Origin: Rhodoligotrophos defluvii
GTDB taxonomy: Bacteria; Pseudomonadota; Alphaproteobacteria; Rhizobiales; Im1
Direction of reading: 5' to 3'
NCBI RefSeq assembly: GCF_005281615.1
Contig: NZ_SZZM01000005.1
Span: 248,001-312,000 of the forward strand
Length of the DNA stretch: 64,000 bases
A program made the position numbers and the translations under genes. This document shows positions 10,378 to 18,358 of the stretch, piece after piece. The stretch's first letter is position 1. Every line of letters begins with the position of its first letter. The notes below the pieces were generated by a model. It saw only the letters and a list, made by a program, of their open reading frames with translations. It did not search any database and was not told where the DNA came from.

Positions 10378-11295
10378 TTAACCCCGTCGCCACACCGGAC
10401 CACCACTCGCCAGATAGACCCCGCTCGAGACAGCGATGATGCCCAGCCAATCGCTTAGGGTGGGAATCTCACCCAGCACGGGAATTGCGATGAGGGCGGC
10501 GAGGGCCGGAACCAGGGCGCCGAACGCCGCGCCGCCCGAGGCGCCGAGAATGCTGACGGCCTTGCCGAACAGGTAGAGGGCGATCACCGTGGCGAAGATG
10601 CCCTGGAATATGGCCTGGACGAGAATGTCCGACACGGGCGCCGGCGGCAGGTGCAACCCGCGGCTCATCAGGTAAACGGGCAGGAACAGAACCGCCGATC
10701 CCACCGAGACCAAGGCCGCCGCGTGCAGCGGCGCCAGCCGGCTCTGGCGCAGGGTGACCACATAACAGGCCCACATGAAGGCGCCTGTCAGGAACAGCAG
10801 GTGTCCCTTGGTATGGTCCTGACCAGGGAGCACGGCCGTGAGGCCGGCGATCATGGCCACGCCGAGCAAGATCAGCCCGTAACCGACTTTCCGGCTCGAG
10901 GTGAACCGCTCCTTGAGGAACACGAGCGAGAGCAATGCAACCAGAAGTGGCATCACGCCGGGAATGAGCACACCGGCATGGGCGGCAGGGGCAAAGCGCA
11001 AGCCCATGGCGGCAACCATGGCATAGGGCGCACCGGCACCGACGACCAGGATCAGGAGGCGCCACCAGCCGATACGATCAAGCGCCAGCCCCTCCCGGAT
11101 CACGATCGGGAGCAGCACCAGGCCCGCCGTGCCGAAGCGCAGCATGGTGACGTCCGTGGCTGTCATTGATGTGGTCACACCGAGGCGGGTGACCGACATC
11201 CAGCCGGCCCAGATGAGAATTGCCCCAAGACCGCAGACGGCACCCGCCACATATCGAGCCCGCGGCGCCCGTTCGCCGGCTGACACTGCGCTCAT
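10378..11295 (-). CDS. EamA/DMT-family transporter
   Basis: The 305-residue protein is a ten-helix drug/metabolite transporter built from two EamA repeats in the inner membrane. Members export amino acids, metabolites or drugs, and the substrate cannot be predicted. Both repeats are visible: the first (about residues 20-150) ends with FLKERFTSSRKVGYGLILLGV, and the second (about 165-300) with PVLGEIPTLSDWLGIIAVSSGVY. A good ribosome site (AGAGGACAGG) precedes the ATG. It points away from the catabolic genes that follow, and no regulatory link to them is visible. Confidence 0.9.
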   Translation of the reverse strand: MSAVSAGERAPRARYVAGAVCGLGAILIWAGWMSVTRLGVTTSMTATDVTMLRFGTAGLVLLPIVIREGLALDRIGWWRLLILVVGAGAPYAMVAAMGLRFAPAAHAGVLIPGVMPLLVALLSLVFLKERFTSSRKVGYGLILLGVAMIAGLTAVLPGQDHTKGHLLFLTGAFMWACYVVTLRQSRLAPLHAAALVSVGSAVLFLPVYLMSRGLHLPPAPVSDILVQAIFQGIFATVIALYLFGKAVSILGASGGAAFGALVPALAALIAIPVLGEIPTLSDWLGIIAVSSGVYLASGGPVWRRG

Positions 11296-11461
11296 CCTGT
11301 CCTCTGGTTGATGCGGAAGGCGGAATGGTCGAGCTTATGGCCCACACGAGCCTGTGGCAGACGATTGTGTGCAGACCAGCCTGCCGCTACGCAAGATTTG
11401 CCCCGGGCACCACTGGCGATATGGAATAGCTGGTATGCGCCATGATCATCCCGGTCGAACC

Positions 11462-11857
11462 TCAGGAGGTGGTCTTCTCTCCGGCCGGTAGGACGGCGAG
11501 CACTTCCAGCCGGTTGCCGTCCGGGTCGCGGATGAACGCGGCATAGACGCTCGCCTTGCTGTAATGGCGCACGCCAGGCGCGCCGTCGTCGCTGCCGCCA
11601 TTCTCCACCGCTATGCGGTGGAATTCGTCGACTTCCGCAGGGCTCTTCGCCCGCAGGCCTATGTGGCAGCCGGTATCCGCGGCGACGGGCGCCATATGCG
11701 GCCGCTCGTTGAGCCAGAACGAGGCATAGCGGGTGCCGAACCCGACCGTGCCGGTGCGGGTCACCAGCCGCGAATAGCCGATGGGCGTAAGCACGGCCTC
11801 ATAAAAGCGCGCAGCTTCATCGAGCGCGCGGACACCGATGGAGACGTGGTCGAGCAT
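11462..11857 (-). CDS. VOC-family (glyoxalase-fold) protein
   Basis: The 131-residue protein has the beta-alpha-beta-beta-beta vicinal-oxygen-chelate fold: it starts MLDHVSIGVRALDEAARFYEAVL and ends AAFIRDPDGNRLEVLAV. Putative metal ligands are His4, His66 (GCHIGLRA) and the Glu in GNRLEVL. Family members include glyoxalases, extradiol dioxygenases and fosfomycin-resistance enzymes. Here it starts ten bases after the PaaG-like gene and is probably cotranscribed with it, so a role in a degradation pathway is likely but unproven. Confidence 0.85.
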   Translation of the reverse strand: MLDHVSIGVRALDEAARFYEAVLTPIGYSRLVTRTGTVGFGTRYASFWLNERPHMAPVAADTGCHIGLRAKSPAEVDEFHRIAVENGGSDDGAPGVRHYSKASVYAAFIRDPDGNRLEVLAVLPAGEKTTS

Positions 11858-11867
11858 CCCGGCTCCC

Positions 11868-12674
11868 CTATTTCCCTTTGAACTTGGGAGCGCGCTTCTC
11901 GAAGAAGGCCCTGGCGCCCTCGGCGAAATCCTCGCTCGCGAAGAGCAGGGCCTGCACGTTCACCTCGGCGGACAGCACGTCCTCTAGCGCGGCGGGGTGG
12001 CGGGCGAGCAGCTGCTTGCAGATGGCGGTGGACAGGGGCGCGTTGCGGCCGATCTCGCGGGCAAGCTCCACCGCATGGGCAACGGCATTGCCCGGTGCTG
12101 TGGTCTCCTCCACGAGACCCCACGCGAGGGCCTGTTCCGCCTCGATGGAGCGGGCGGTCATAGCCAGCCATCGGGTGCGGCCAACGCCGATGCGCGCCGG
12201 CAGGGTGTAGAGCGCGCCGAGATCAGGGGCGAGGCCGATCTTGCCGAAGGGCAGGGAGAAGCGGGCATCGGCGGCCGCCACCACGATGTCGCAGGCGGCG
12301 GCCAATGACAGGCCTGCGCCCACGGCGCCGCCCTCGACCGCGGCGATGACCGGCTTGAACCCGGTCTGGATGGTGCGGATCAGATCATGAATATGATGGA
12401 GACGGCGGCGCGCATCGGCGGGCGCGATGCCCATCATGCCCTTGATATCGCCACCGGAACAGAAGAAGCCGCCAGCGCCGGCCAGCACGAGAGACGAGAC
12501 GGCGGTGTCGTCCATCGCCCGGTTCACTTCGGCAATCAGCAACCCTCTGGCCTCCAGCGAGAGGGGATTGCGCCGCTTCGGGTCATTCATCCAGATCAGC
12601 GCGATATCATCGATGCGCCTGGCAAGGCAGATTGGATCCTCTTCGCCTGGCGCGGCTATCACCGTGTCACTCAT
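11868..12674 (-). CDS. PaaG-like enoyl-CoA hydratase/isomerase
   Basis: The 268-residue crotonase-fold protein has the oxyanion-hole segments CSGGDIKGM (about 72-80) and EGGAVGAGLSLAAACD (about 114-129). The two glutamates of classical enoyl-CoA hydratase are absent: the first site is Ser in GLSLA and the second lies in LPFGKIG. Instead it has KIGLAPDLGALYTLP with Asp151, the arrangement of PaaG-type isomerases, which rearrange CoA-activated ring epoxides or shift double bonds. It is divergent from the ABC importer operon, with operator-like site A between them, and is followed by the VOC gene. Confidence 0.85.
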   Translation of the reverse strand: MSDTVIAAPGEEDPICLARRIDDIALIWMNDPKRRNPLSLEARGLLIAEVNRAMDDTAVSSLVLAGAGGFFCSGGDIKGMMGIAPADARRRLHHIHDLIRTIQTGFKPVIAAVEGGAVGAGLSLAAACDIVVAAADARFSLPFGKIGLAPDLGALYTLPARIGVGRTRWLAMTARSIEAEQALAWGLVEETTAPGNAVAHAVELAREIGRNAPLSTAICKQLLARHPAALEDVLSAEVNVQALLFASEDFAEGARAFFEKRAPKFKGK

Positions 12675-12783
12675 CTGCGGCGTCTCCGGGTCTCTACGGT
12701 CCAGTACGGGCTGTAACGCATCGGTTCCGTCCTGCCTAGGGTGAGAACGGGATGGGAATGGCAGACGCGATTTATCCCTTTAA

Positions 12784-12803
12784 AAGATCAACCGTTCGTT
12801 CTA
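12784..12803 (+). promoter_or_regulatory. TetR operator-like site A
   Basis: A 20-bp element ending CCGTTCGTTCTA matches 16 of 20 positions of site C at 19724-19743. It lies between the divergent PaaG-like gene and the ABC importer operon. A TATAAA hexamer at 12802-12807 overlaps its end. It is probably bound by the TetR protein encoded at 22468-23103. Confidence 0.6.
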
Positions 12804-12899
12804 TAAATTACGCAAACAACGGCATGGGGATGCGGCTGGCTGGAACCGATGGCGATTCCGCCACGAGCACGCGCACCCGGCAAACCAGGGGAGGAAGCC

Positions 12900-14042
12900 T
12901 TGAAGAGATTTGTCCTTGGTGTTCTGGCCGCGGCAGCAATGGTGCTGCCCGCTGCAGCCCAGGTGAAGGTCGGTGTCATCGTCTCGGCGACGGGGCCTGG
13001 CGCGTCGGTTGGCGTGACTCAGCAGCGGACGGTGCCCATTCTACCGAAGACTCTGGGCGGCAAGTCGGTGGACTATATCCTGCTGGATGACGCTTCCGAT
13101 ACCTCGACCGCGGTGAAGCACGCGCAGAAGCTGATCACCAAAGACAAGGTCGACGTCATCGTCGGCCCCAGTCTCACGCCGAACTCCCTGGCTTTGCTGG
13201 AGCTGGTGATCGAGCAGAAGGTGCCGATGATCAGCCTTGCTGGCTCCGCCTTGATCGTCGAGCCCGTGGATGAGAAGCGCCGCTGGGTGTTCAAGACGCC
13301 ACAGAGTGACGCGCAAATGGCTTCGGTGGTGCTCGAGCACATGGGCAAGAGCGGTATCAAGACCCTGGCTTTCATCGGCTTCAGCGATGCCTATGGCGAA
13401 GGCTGGATCAAGGTGATGACCGGGCTTGCCGAAGCCAATGGCATCGAGGTGGTGGCGTCGGAGCGGTTTCAGCGCACCGACAGCAGCGTGACCGGGCAGA
13501 TCCTCAAGATCGTGGCACGCAAGCCGGATGCGGTGTTCATTGCGGCATCGGGAACCCCGGCTGCCCTACCGCAGCGCACGCTGGTCGAGCGCGGCTATAA
13601 AGGCACCATTTATCAAACCCATGGGGTGGCCAATAACGACTTCCTGCGGGTTGGTGGCAAGGCGCTGGAAGGCACCTTCGTGCCGGCGGGGCCGGTGCTG
13701 GTGGCCGAGCAGCTGCCGGACGACCATCCCGCCAAGGCGCCGGCGCTCGACTTCATCAAGCTCTATGAGGCCATACCCGGCGCGGGCGCGCGGTCGACCT
13801 TCGCCGCGTATCTCTGGGATGCTCAGCTCATCCTCGATGCGGCGATCCGCAAGGCATCGGAAAAAGCCGAGCCGGGCACGCCGGAGTTCCGGGCCGCCTT
13901 GCGCGATGCGGTCGAGAGCACGCGCGACGTTGCCGGGCCCAATGGGGTCTACAACATGTCGCCCACCGACCATCTCGGGCTCGATGAGCGCTCGCGCGTG
14001 ATGACCCAGATCGTCGACGGCAAGTGGACGCTCGTGGATTAG
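12900..14042 (+). CDS. ABC importer substrate-binding protein, branched-chain amino acid/aromatic acid type
   Basis: This is a periplasmic binding protein of the leucine-binding fold that feeds the importer encoded next. I chose the TTG at 12900 because GGAGGAAG lies just upstream and the product then begins with a signal peptide (MKRFVLGVLAAAAMVLPAAAQ). An in-frame ATG at 12849 would add 17 residues. The mature part has VKVGVIVSATGPGASVG, the ligand-binding start of the family. Many homologues bind aromatic or dicarboxylic acids rather than leucine, which fits the catabolic setting. The length is 380 residues. Confidence 0.9.
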   Translation: MKRFVLGVLAAAAMVLPAAAQVKVGVIVSATGPGASVGVTQQRTVPILPKTLGGKSVDYILLDDASDTSTAVKHAQKLITKDKVDVIVGPSLTPNSLALLELVIEQKVPMISLAGSALIVEPVDEKRRWVFKTPQSDAQMASVVLEHMGKSGIKTLAFIGFSDAYGEGWIKVMTGLAEANGIEVVASERFQRTDSSVTGQILKIVARKPDAVFIAASGTPAALPQRTLVERGYKGTIYQTHGVANNDFLRVGGKALEGTFVPAGPVLVAEQLPDDHPAKAPALDFIKLYEAIPGAGARSTFAAYLWDAQLILDAAIRKASEKAEPGTPEFRAALRDAVESTRDVAGPNGVYNMSPTDHLGLDERSRVMTQIVDGKWTLVD

Positions 14043-14063
14043 AGGCTGTTAGGGCTCGCCCCC

Positions 14064-15104
14064 ATGACCTTCGATATCGGGGCCATCCTCGTTCAGGACG
14101 GTGTCACCACCGGCGCGGTTTATATCCTGCTCGCGGTTGCGCTCGTGCTGGTGTTCACCGTGACCCGGATCGTGTTCGTGCCGCAGGGGGACTTCGTGGC
14201 CTTCTCGGCCCTGACCCTTGCGGCCTTCGAGGCGGGCACCCTGCCGGGCACGGTCTGGGTGCTGGCGGCCGGGGCCGCGCTGGCGCTGCTCTTCGACCTC
14301 GGCTCGGCCGCGCTGCGCCATGATTGGAGCGGCGTCGGACGCTCGCTCGTCACCTTTGGCGCGATCCCGGCCGCACTGGTGCTTGCGGCGATCTATCTCG
14401 TGCCCGCGGATGCACCTCTCCTGTGGAAAATGGCGGTGACCTGCGCGCTTATCACCGCAATGGCCCCGATCCTCTACCGGGTCGCCTTCCAGCCCATTGC
14501 CAGCGCGTCGCCGCTGGTGCTGCTGATCGCGGCGATCGCGGCCCATTTCGGCCTCAACAGCATCGGCCTCGAGGTGTTCGGCGCGGAAGGGGTGCGCACC
14601 ACCGGCTTCTCGGGCGACCCGCTCGTCTTCGGCGACATGGTGGTTTCCCAGCAATCCCTCGGCGTGTTGCTCGTCAGCCTGCTTCTCGTGCTGGGGCTCT
14701 ATGCCTTCTTCACCCATACCTTGCGGGGCAAGGCGCTGCTTGCGGCGGCCTATAACCGGCGGGGCGCTGCAATCCTCGGTATCAGCACCGTCTCGGCAGG
14801 GCGCACGGCCTTCGTGCTGGCAGGCTTCATCGGCGCGGTCTCGGGCCTGCTGATCGGGCCGATCACCACCCTCTACTACGACTCCGGCTTCATCCTGGGG
14901 CTCAAGGGCTTCGTCGGCGCGATCGTCGGCGGCTTCGCGGTCTATCCCCTGGCCGCGGCGGGCGCGCTGGCCGTTGGCCTCGTCGAGGCCTTCGCGTCCT
15001 TCTGGGCGAGCGCCTATCGCGACGTGATCGTATTCACACTGATCATCCCAGTGCTGTTCTGGCGCTCGCTCATCTCGCCCCATGTGGAGGACGAGGCGGA
15101 ATGA
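14064..15104 (+). CDS. ABC importer permease, LivH type
   Basis: The 346-residue inner-membrane protein belongs to the LivH family and forms half of the channel of the importer. About eight to nine hydrophobic segments are visible. The family hallmarks are LLAVALVLVFTVTRIVFVPQGDF near the start and GLIGPITTLYYDSGFILGLKGFVGAIVGGF-like glycine-rich stretches in the second half. It starts 22 bases after the binding-protein gene and its stop overlaps the next start (ATGA). It is slightly longer than typical LivH (about 290-310). Confidence 0.9.
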   Translation: MTFDIGAILVQDGVTTGAVYILLAVALVLVFTVTRIVFVPQGDFVAFSALTLAAFEAGTLPGTVWVLAAGAALALLFDLGSAALRHDWSGVGRSLVTFGAIPAALVLAAIYLVPADAPLLWKMAVTCALITAMAPILYRVAFQPIASASPLVLLIAAIAAHFGLNSIGLEVFGAEGVRTTGFSGDPLVFGDMVVSQQSLGVLLVSLLLVLGLYAFFTHTLRGKALLAAAYNRRGAAILGISTVSAGRTAFVLAGFIGAVSGLLIGPITTLYYDSGFILGLKGFVGAIVGGFAVYPLAAAGALAVGLVEAFASFWASAYRDVIVFTLIIPVLFWRSLISPHVEDEAE

Positions 15105-16873
15105 CAGCAAAGCTCATGCGCAAGGCGCCTCTGGTTCTGCTGACGATTGCTGCCGTGGCACCCTTGTTTCTCACGGCCTATCAGCTCACCATCGCCACTT
15201 ACGTGATGATGTTCGCCATCGTCTGCGTCGGCCTGGTGCTGATGACCGGCATTGCCGGCATGGTCTCTCTCGGGCAGGCCGCGTTCGTCGGGGTCGGGGC
15301 CTATGCGACCGGCTATGTGACCACGGCCTATGGCCTGTCGCCCTGGCTAGGCCTGGTGGTGGCGCTTGCGGCGGCCGCGGTGGTGGCGCTCGTCATCGGC
15401 TCGGTGACCGTGCGGATGAGCGGGCACTACCTAGCCCTCGCCACCTTGTGCTTCTGCATCAGCTTCTATTTCCTGGTGGGCAACACGGAGGCGCTGGGCC
15501 TGTTCAACGGGCTCACGGGCATTCCGCCGGTTTCGCTGGCTGGGTTCGAGCTGCGGTCGGAACGGGTGGGCTATCTCATGGCCTTGGCGGCCCTGGCGGC
15601 AGCGGTCTGGTGGGTGCAGCGCCTGCTCGCCTCCAGGATCGGACGCGTGATCCGCTCGCTGCGCACCGGATCGGCCATCGCCGAGAGCTTCGGGGCGGAT
15701 GCCACCCACTATAGGCTGGTCGCCTTCCTGGTCGCGGCCCTGCTTGCGGCGCTCTCGGGTTGGCTCTATGCGCACGTCCAGCGCTTCGTGAACCCCACCC
15801 CGTTCGGCGTGCATATGAGCATCGAATATCTGTTCATGACGGTGATCGGCGGCAGCGGCCAGGTCATGGGCGCGATCCTGGGCGCGGGGCTGGTGACCCT
15901 GCTGAAGCAGGAGCTCCAGGAGGTGCTGCAGCCGCTGTTCGGGGCGACGACCCGGCTGGAGATGCTCGCTTTCGCCGGCATCATGCTGCTGGTGCTGTGG
16001 CGCGCTCGGCGAGGAATGCTGCCGCTCGTCCAGTCTTGGCTGCCGCGCGCTGCGGCTGAGGGAGACGTCATGGCGCCGGCCCGGCTGCCTTCGCCGCGGC
16101 CGCGTCCGCCCAGGGGCACACCCCTGCTTGCGGCGGAAGGTCTCAAGCGGAATTTCGGCGGCCTTGTCGCGGTGGACGAGGTGAGCCTGGAGGTGCGCGC
16201 GGGCGAGATCCTCGGCCTGCTCGGCCCCAATGGCGCGGGCAAGAGCACCCTGTTCAACCTGATCAGCGGCACGCTGCCGGTAAGCTCCGGGCGGATCACC
16301 TTCCTCGGCCAGGAAATCCCGCGGGCGGATGCGCGCACCATGTGCCGGCTGGGCATGGCACGCACGTTCCAACACGTGAAGCTGGTGCCGGATATGAGCC
16401 TGATCGAGAATGTCGCGATCGGCGCGACCCATCTTGGCCAAGCCGGGCTTGCGTCGGCGAGTTTTGGGCTCGACCGAGCAGAGGAGAAGCGGCTGCTCGG
16501 CTGGTCGATATATCTCCTGGGGCGGGTCGGCCTGGCGGACAAGGCCTGGGAGCCGGCGGGCGCGCTGCCGCTGGGCCATCAACGGGTGCTGGAGATTGCC
16601 CGGGCGCTTGCGGCCGACCCAGTGCTCCTGTTGCTGGATGAGCCTGCGGCCGGTTTGCGCGCCAATGAGAAGGCAGAGCTTGCGGCCTTGCTGCGCAGCC
16701 TGCGTGAGGATGGCCTCGGCATCCTGCTGGTCGAGCATGACATGGATTTCGTGACCAAGCTGGCGGACCGGCTGATGGTGATGAATTTCGGCCGCCGCAT
16801 CGCCTTCGGCGAGCCGGCCGTGGTGCGCGCCGACAGCGGCGTCCAAGAAGCCTATCTGGGAGTGCCGGCGTGA
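15101..16873 (+). CDS. ABC importer LivM-LivG fusion (permease plus ATPase)
   Basis: The 590-residue protein joins two normally separate subunits. Residues about 1-310 are a LivM-type permease with several membrane helices (GIAGMVSLGQAAFVGVGAYA is the family mark). A Pro/Arg-rich linker follows at about 325-342. Residues about 345-590 are a LivG-type ATPase with Walker A GPNGAGKST, a signature region near LGHQRVLEIARALA (in place of the usual LSGGQ form) and Walker B LLLLDEPAAGL. Its start overlaps the LivH stop and its end overlaps the LivF start. Confidence 0.92.
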   Translation: MTAKLMRKAPLVLLTIAAVAPLFLTAYQLTIATYVMMFAIVCVGLVLMTGIAGMVSLGQAAFVGVGAYATGYVTTAYGLSPWLGLVVALAAAAVVALVIGSVTVRMSGHYLALATLCFCISFYFLVGNTEALGLFNGLTGIPPVSLAGFELRSERVGYLMALAALAAAVWWVQRLLASRIGRVIRSLRTGSAIAESFGADATHYRLVAFLVAALLAALSGWLYAHVQRFVNPTPFGVHMSIEYLFMTVIGGSGQVMGAILGAGLVTLLKQELQEVLQPLFGATTRLEMLAFAGIMLLVLWRARRGMLPLVQSWLPRAAAEGDVMAPARLPSPRPRPPRGTPLLAAEGLKRNFGGLVAVDEVSLEVRAGEILGLLGPNGAGKSTLFNLISGTLPVSSGRITFLGQEIPRADARTMCRLGMARTFQHVKLVPDMSLIENVAIGATHLGQAGLASASFGLDRAEEKRLLGWSIYLLGRVGLADKAWEPAGALPLGHQRVLEIARALAADPVLLLLDEPAAGLRANEKAELAALLRSLREDGLGILLVEHDMDFVTKLADRLMVMNFGRRIAFGEPAVVRADSGVQEAYLGVPA

Positions 16874-17637
16874 CCGTGCTCTTGGACCTGGAGCGGCTGT
16901 CGGTGCGCTATGGCAGGATCATCGCGCTGAGCGAGGTCTCGCTCACCGTACGCCAGGGAGAGGTGACCGCGGTCATCGGCCCCAATGGTGCCGGCAAGAC
17001 GTCGCTGGTGAATGCGGTCATGGGGCTGATCCCTTCATCCGGCCGCATCGTGTTCCCCGCCTGGCCCGAGGCGTCCCGGTCGGTCGAGGCGCGGGTGCGT
17101 GCGCGCATCGCCCTGGTGCCGGAAACGCGCGAGCTGTTCGGGCCGATGACGGTGCTGGACAATCTGCGGCTCGGCGCCTTTGCCCAACGGCATGACCGGT
17201 CGATTGATCCGGCCAAGCAGCTGGACGAGGTGTTTGCGTTGTTTCCGCGGCTTGCGGAGCGGCGGCGCCAACTCGCTCACACCTTGAGCGGCGGCGAGCG
17301 GCAGATGCTGGCCCTGGGCCGCGCCCTCATGTTGCGGCCGCGCCTGCTGATGCTGGACGAGCCGAGCCTTGGCCTTGCCCCGCTGATCGTGGCCGAGATC
17401 TTCCGCATCATTGCACGGCTGAAGCAGGACGGGGTGTCAATCCTGCTCATCGAGCAGAATGCCCGGGCGGCGCTCAAGGTCTCCGATACGGCTTATGTGC
17501 TCGAGAACGGCAGGGTGGAGCTGCAGGGCAGAGCGGCTGACCTCGCCGCGAACCCGCGGGTGATCGACAGCTATCTGGGCGTGGCGAGCGCAGCTGAAGC
17601 GCAGGAGACCGTCGCCCCGCGCATGGCCCTGACCTGA
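16870..17637 (+). CDS. ABC importer ATPase, LivF type
   Basis: The 255-residue cytoplasmic ATPase is the second nucleotide-binding subunit of the importer. Walker A is GPNGAGKTS, the signature is LSGGERQMLALGRALM and Walker B is LLMLDEPSLGL, followed by the LivF-typical ILLIEQNARAAL. The start is a GTG overlapping the end of the fusion gene. It closes a four-gene operon (binding protein, permease, permease-ATPase, ATPase) and is followed by a strong inverted repeat. Confidence 0.93.
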   Translation: MTVLLDLERLSVRYGRIIALSEVSLTVRQGEVTAVIGPNGAGKTSLVNAVMGLIPSSGRIVFPAWPEASRSVEARVRARIALVPETRELFGPMTVLDNLRLGAFAQRHDRSIDPAKQLDEVFALFPRLAERRRQLAHTLSGGERQMLALGRALMLRPRLLMLDEPSLGLAPLIVAEIFRIIARLKQDGVSILLIEQNARAALKVSDTAYVLENGRVELQGRAADLAANPRVIDSYLGVASAAEAQETVAPRMALT

Positions 17638-17656
17638 TACCGGCCATCTATGGAAC

Positions 17657-17677
17657 GGCTAGCCACGGTGGCTAGCC
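17657..17677. terminator. Inverted repeat between convergent transporter and oxygenase genes
   Basis: GGCTAGCC at 17657-17664 and its complement at 17670-17677 form an eight-base stem (nine with the closing A-T pair) around a tight loop. It lies in the 166-base gap between the convergent livF-like gene and the Rieske beta gene. It has no T run on either strand. A bidirectional terminator or an mRNA-stabilising hairpin is possible. Nothing else is visible in this gap. Confidence 0.45.
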
Positions 17678-17803
17678 CTCGTGGCTGCGGGACAGCTGGT
17701 CGACGGCGGCGCCGATGCCCGCCGCACTACCGATGACCTGGGCTCGGACCGGCTCGCCCCGCCCGTTCTGCCGGGGATGTGTGTGGTTCCCATAGATGGC
17801 CGC

Positions 17804-18358
17804 TCAGACGAGGAAGGACAGGGTGAAGATCGGCTTGTGATTGTTGACCAGCGCCACCTTCTTGCGTGCGAGGCGGAAGGCGCCCTCGACCATGCGCAGG
17901 GTATATTCGTTGCGCGCGGCCCAGATGGTCTCGCCGCGCAGGTTGTCTTCGAAGACGAGCATGTTGGCGCGCACGTGCACCTCGTCGCCCTCCTGGCGCA
18001 CCAGCTCCACATTCGAGATGAGGCGGGCCAGGTTCGAAGGCGGCGTCTGGGTGTGGTGGCGGCCGGTCTTCAGCTGCTCCACCCTGAGGCGGATGCGCGA
18101 GCGGTTGTCGTAGATGATGGACATCTCCCGCTCCGGGTCGGTGTCGTGGCCATTGGCGGGCACCCAATAGATGGCATCATCGGTCCACAGCGCCTCCCAG
18201 TCGTCATAGGCGTGGGTGTCCTGGAGCCGCGCTTCCAGATAGAGGAACTGTTCGATGCGGTGCATGAGTTCGCCGGCATCCTCCTGCCGATGGGCGTGGT
18301 CGCTGCCAGTCGATGCTGCCTCCGCCAAAGTCAAACTGCTCGCGCTCGTGCTGCTCAT
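17804..18358 (-). CDS. Rieske oxygenase small (beta) subunit
   Basis: The 184-residue protein is the NTF2-like beta subunit of an aromatic-ring hydroxylating oxygenase, which supports the hexamer structurally. Family features are the RIEQFLYLEARLQDTHAYDDWEALWTD-type helix near the start and the C-terminal VALVNNHKPIFTLSFLV. The ATG ending at 18358 overlaps the alpha-subunit stop (ATGA), so I prefer it to a longer frame reaching 18484. It is the second gene of a two-gene operon; no reductase or ferredoxin gene follows. Confidence 0.9.
   Translation of the reverse strand: MSSTSASSLTLAEAASTGSDHAHRQEDAGELMHRIEQFLYLEARLQDTHAYDDWEALWTDDAIYWVPANGHDTDPEREMSIIYDNRSRIRLRVEQLKTGRHHTQTPPSNLARLISNVELVRQEGDEVHVRANMLVFEDNLRGETIWAARNEYTLRMVEGAFRLARKKVALVNNHKPIFTLSFLV

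Noticed and set aside
14049-16846. Long minus-strand frames opposite the importer permease and fusion genes
   Set aside because: The encoded sequences are rich in His, Arg, Gln and Asp, as expected of complements of membrane proteins; no domain is visible.
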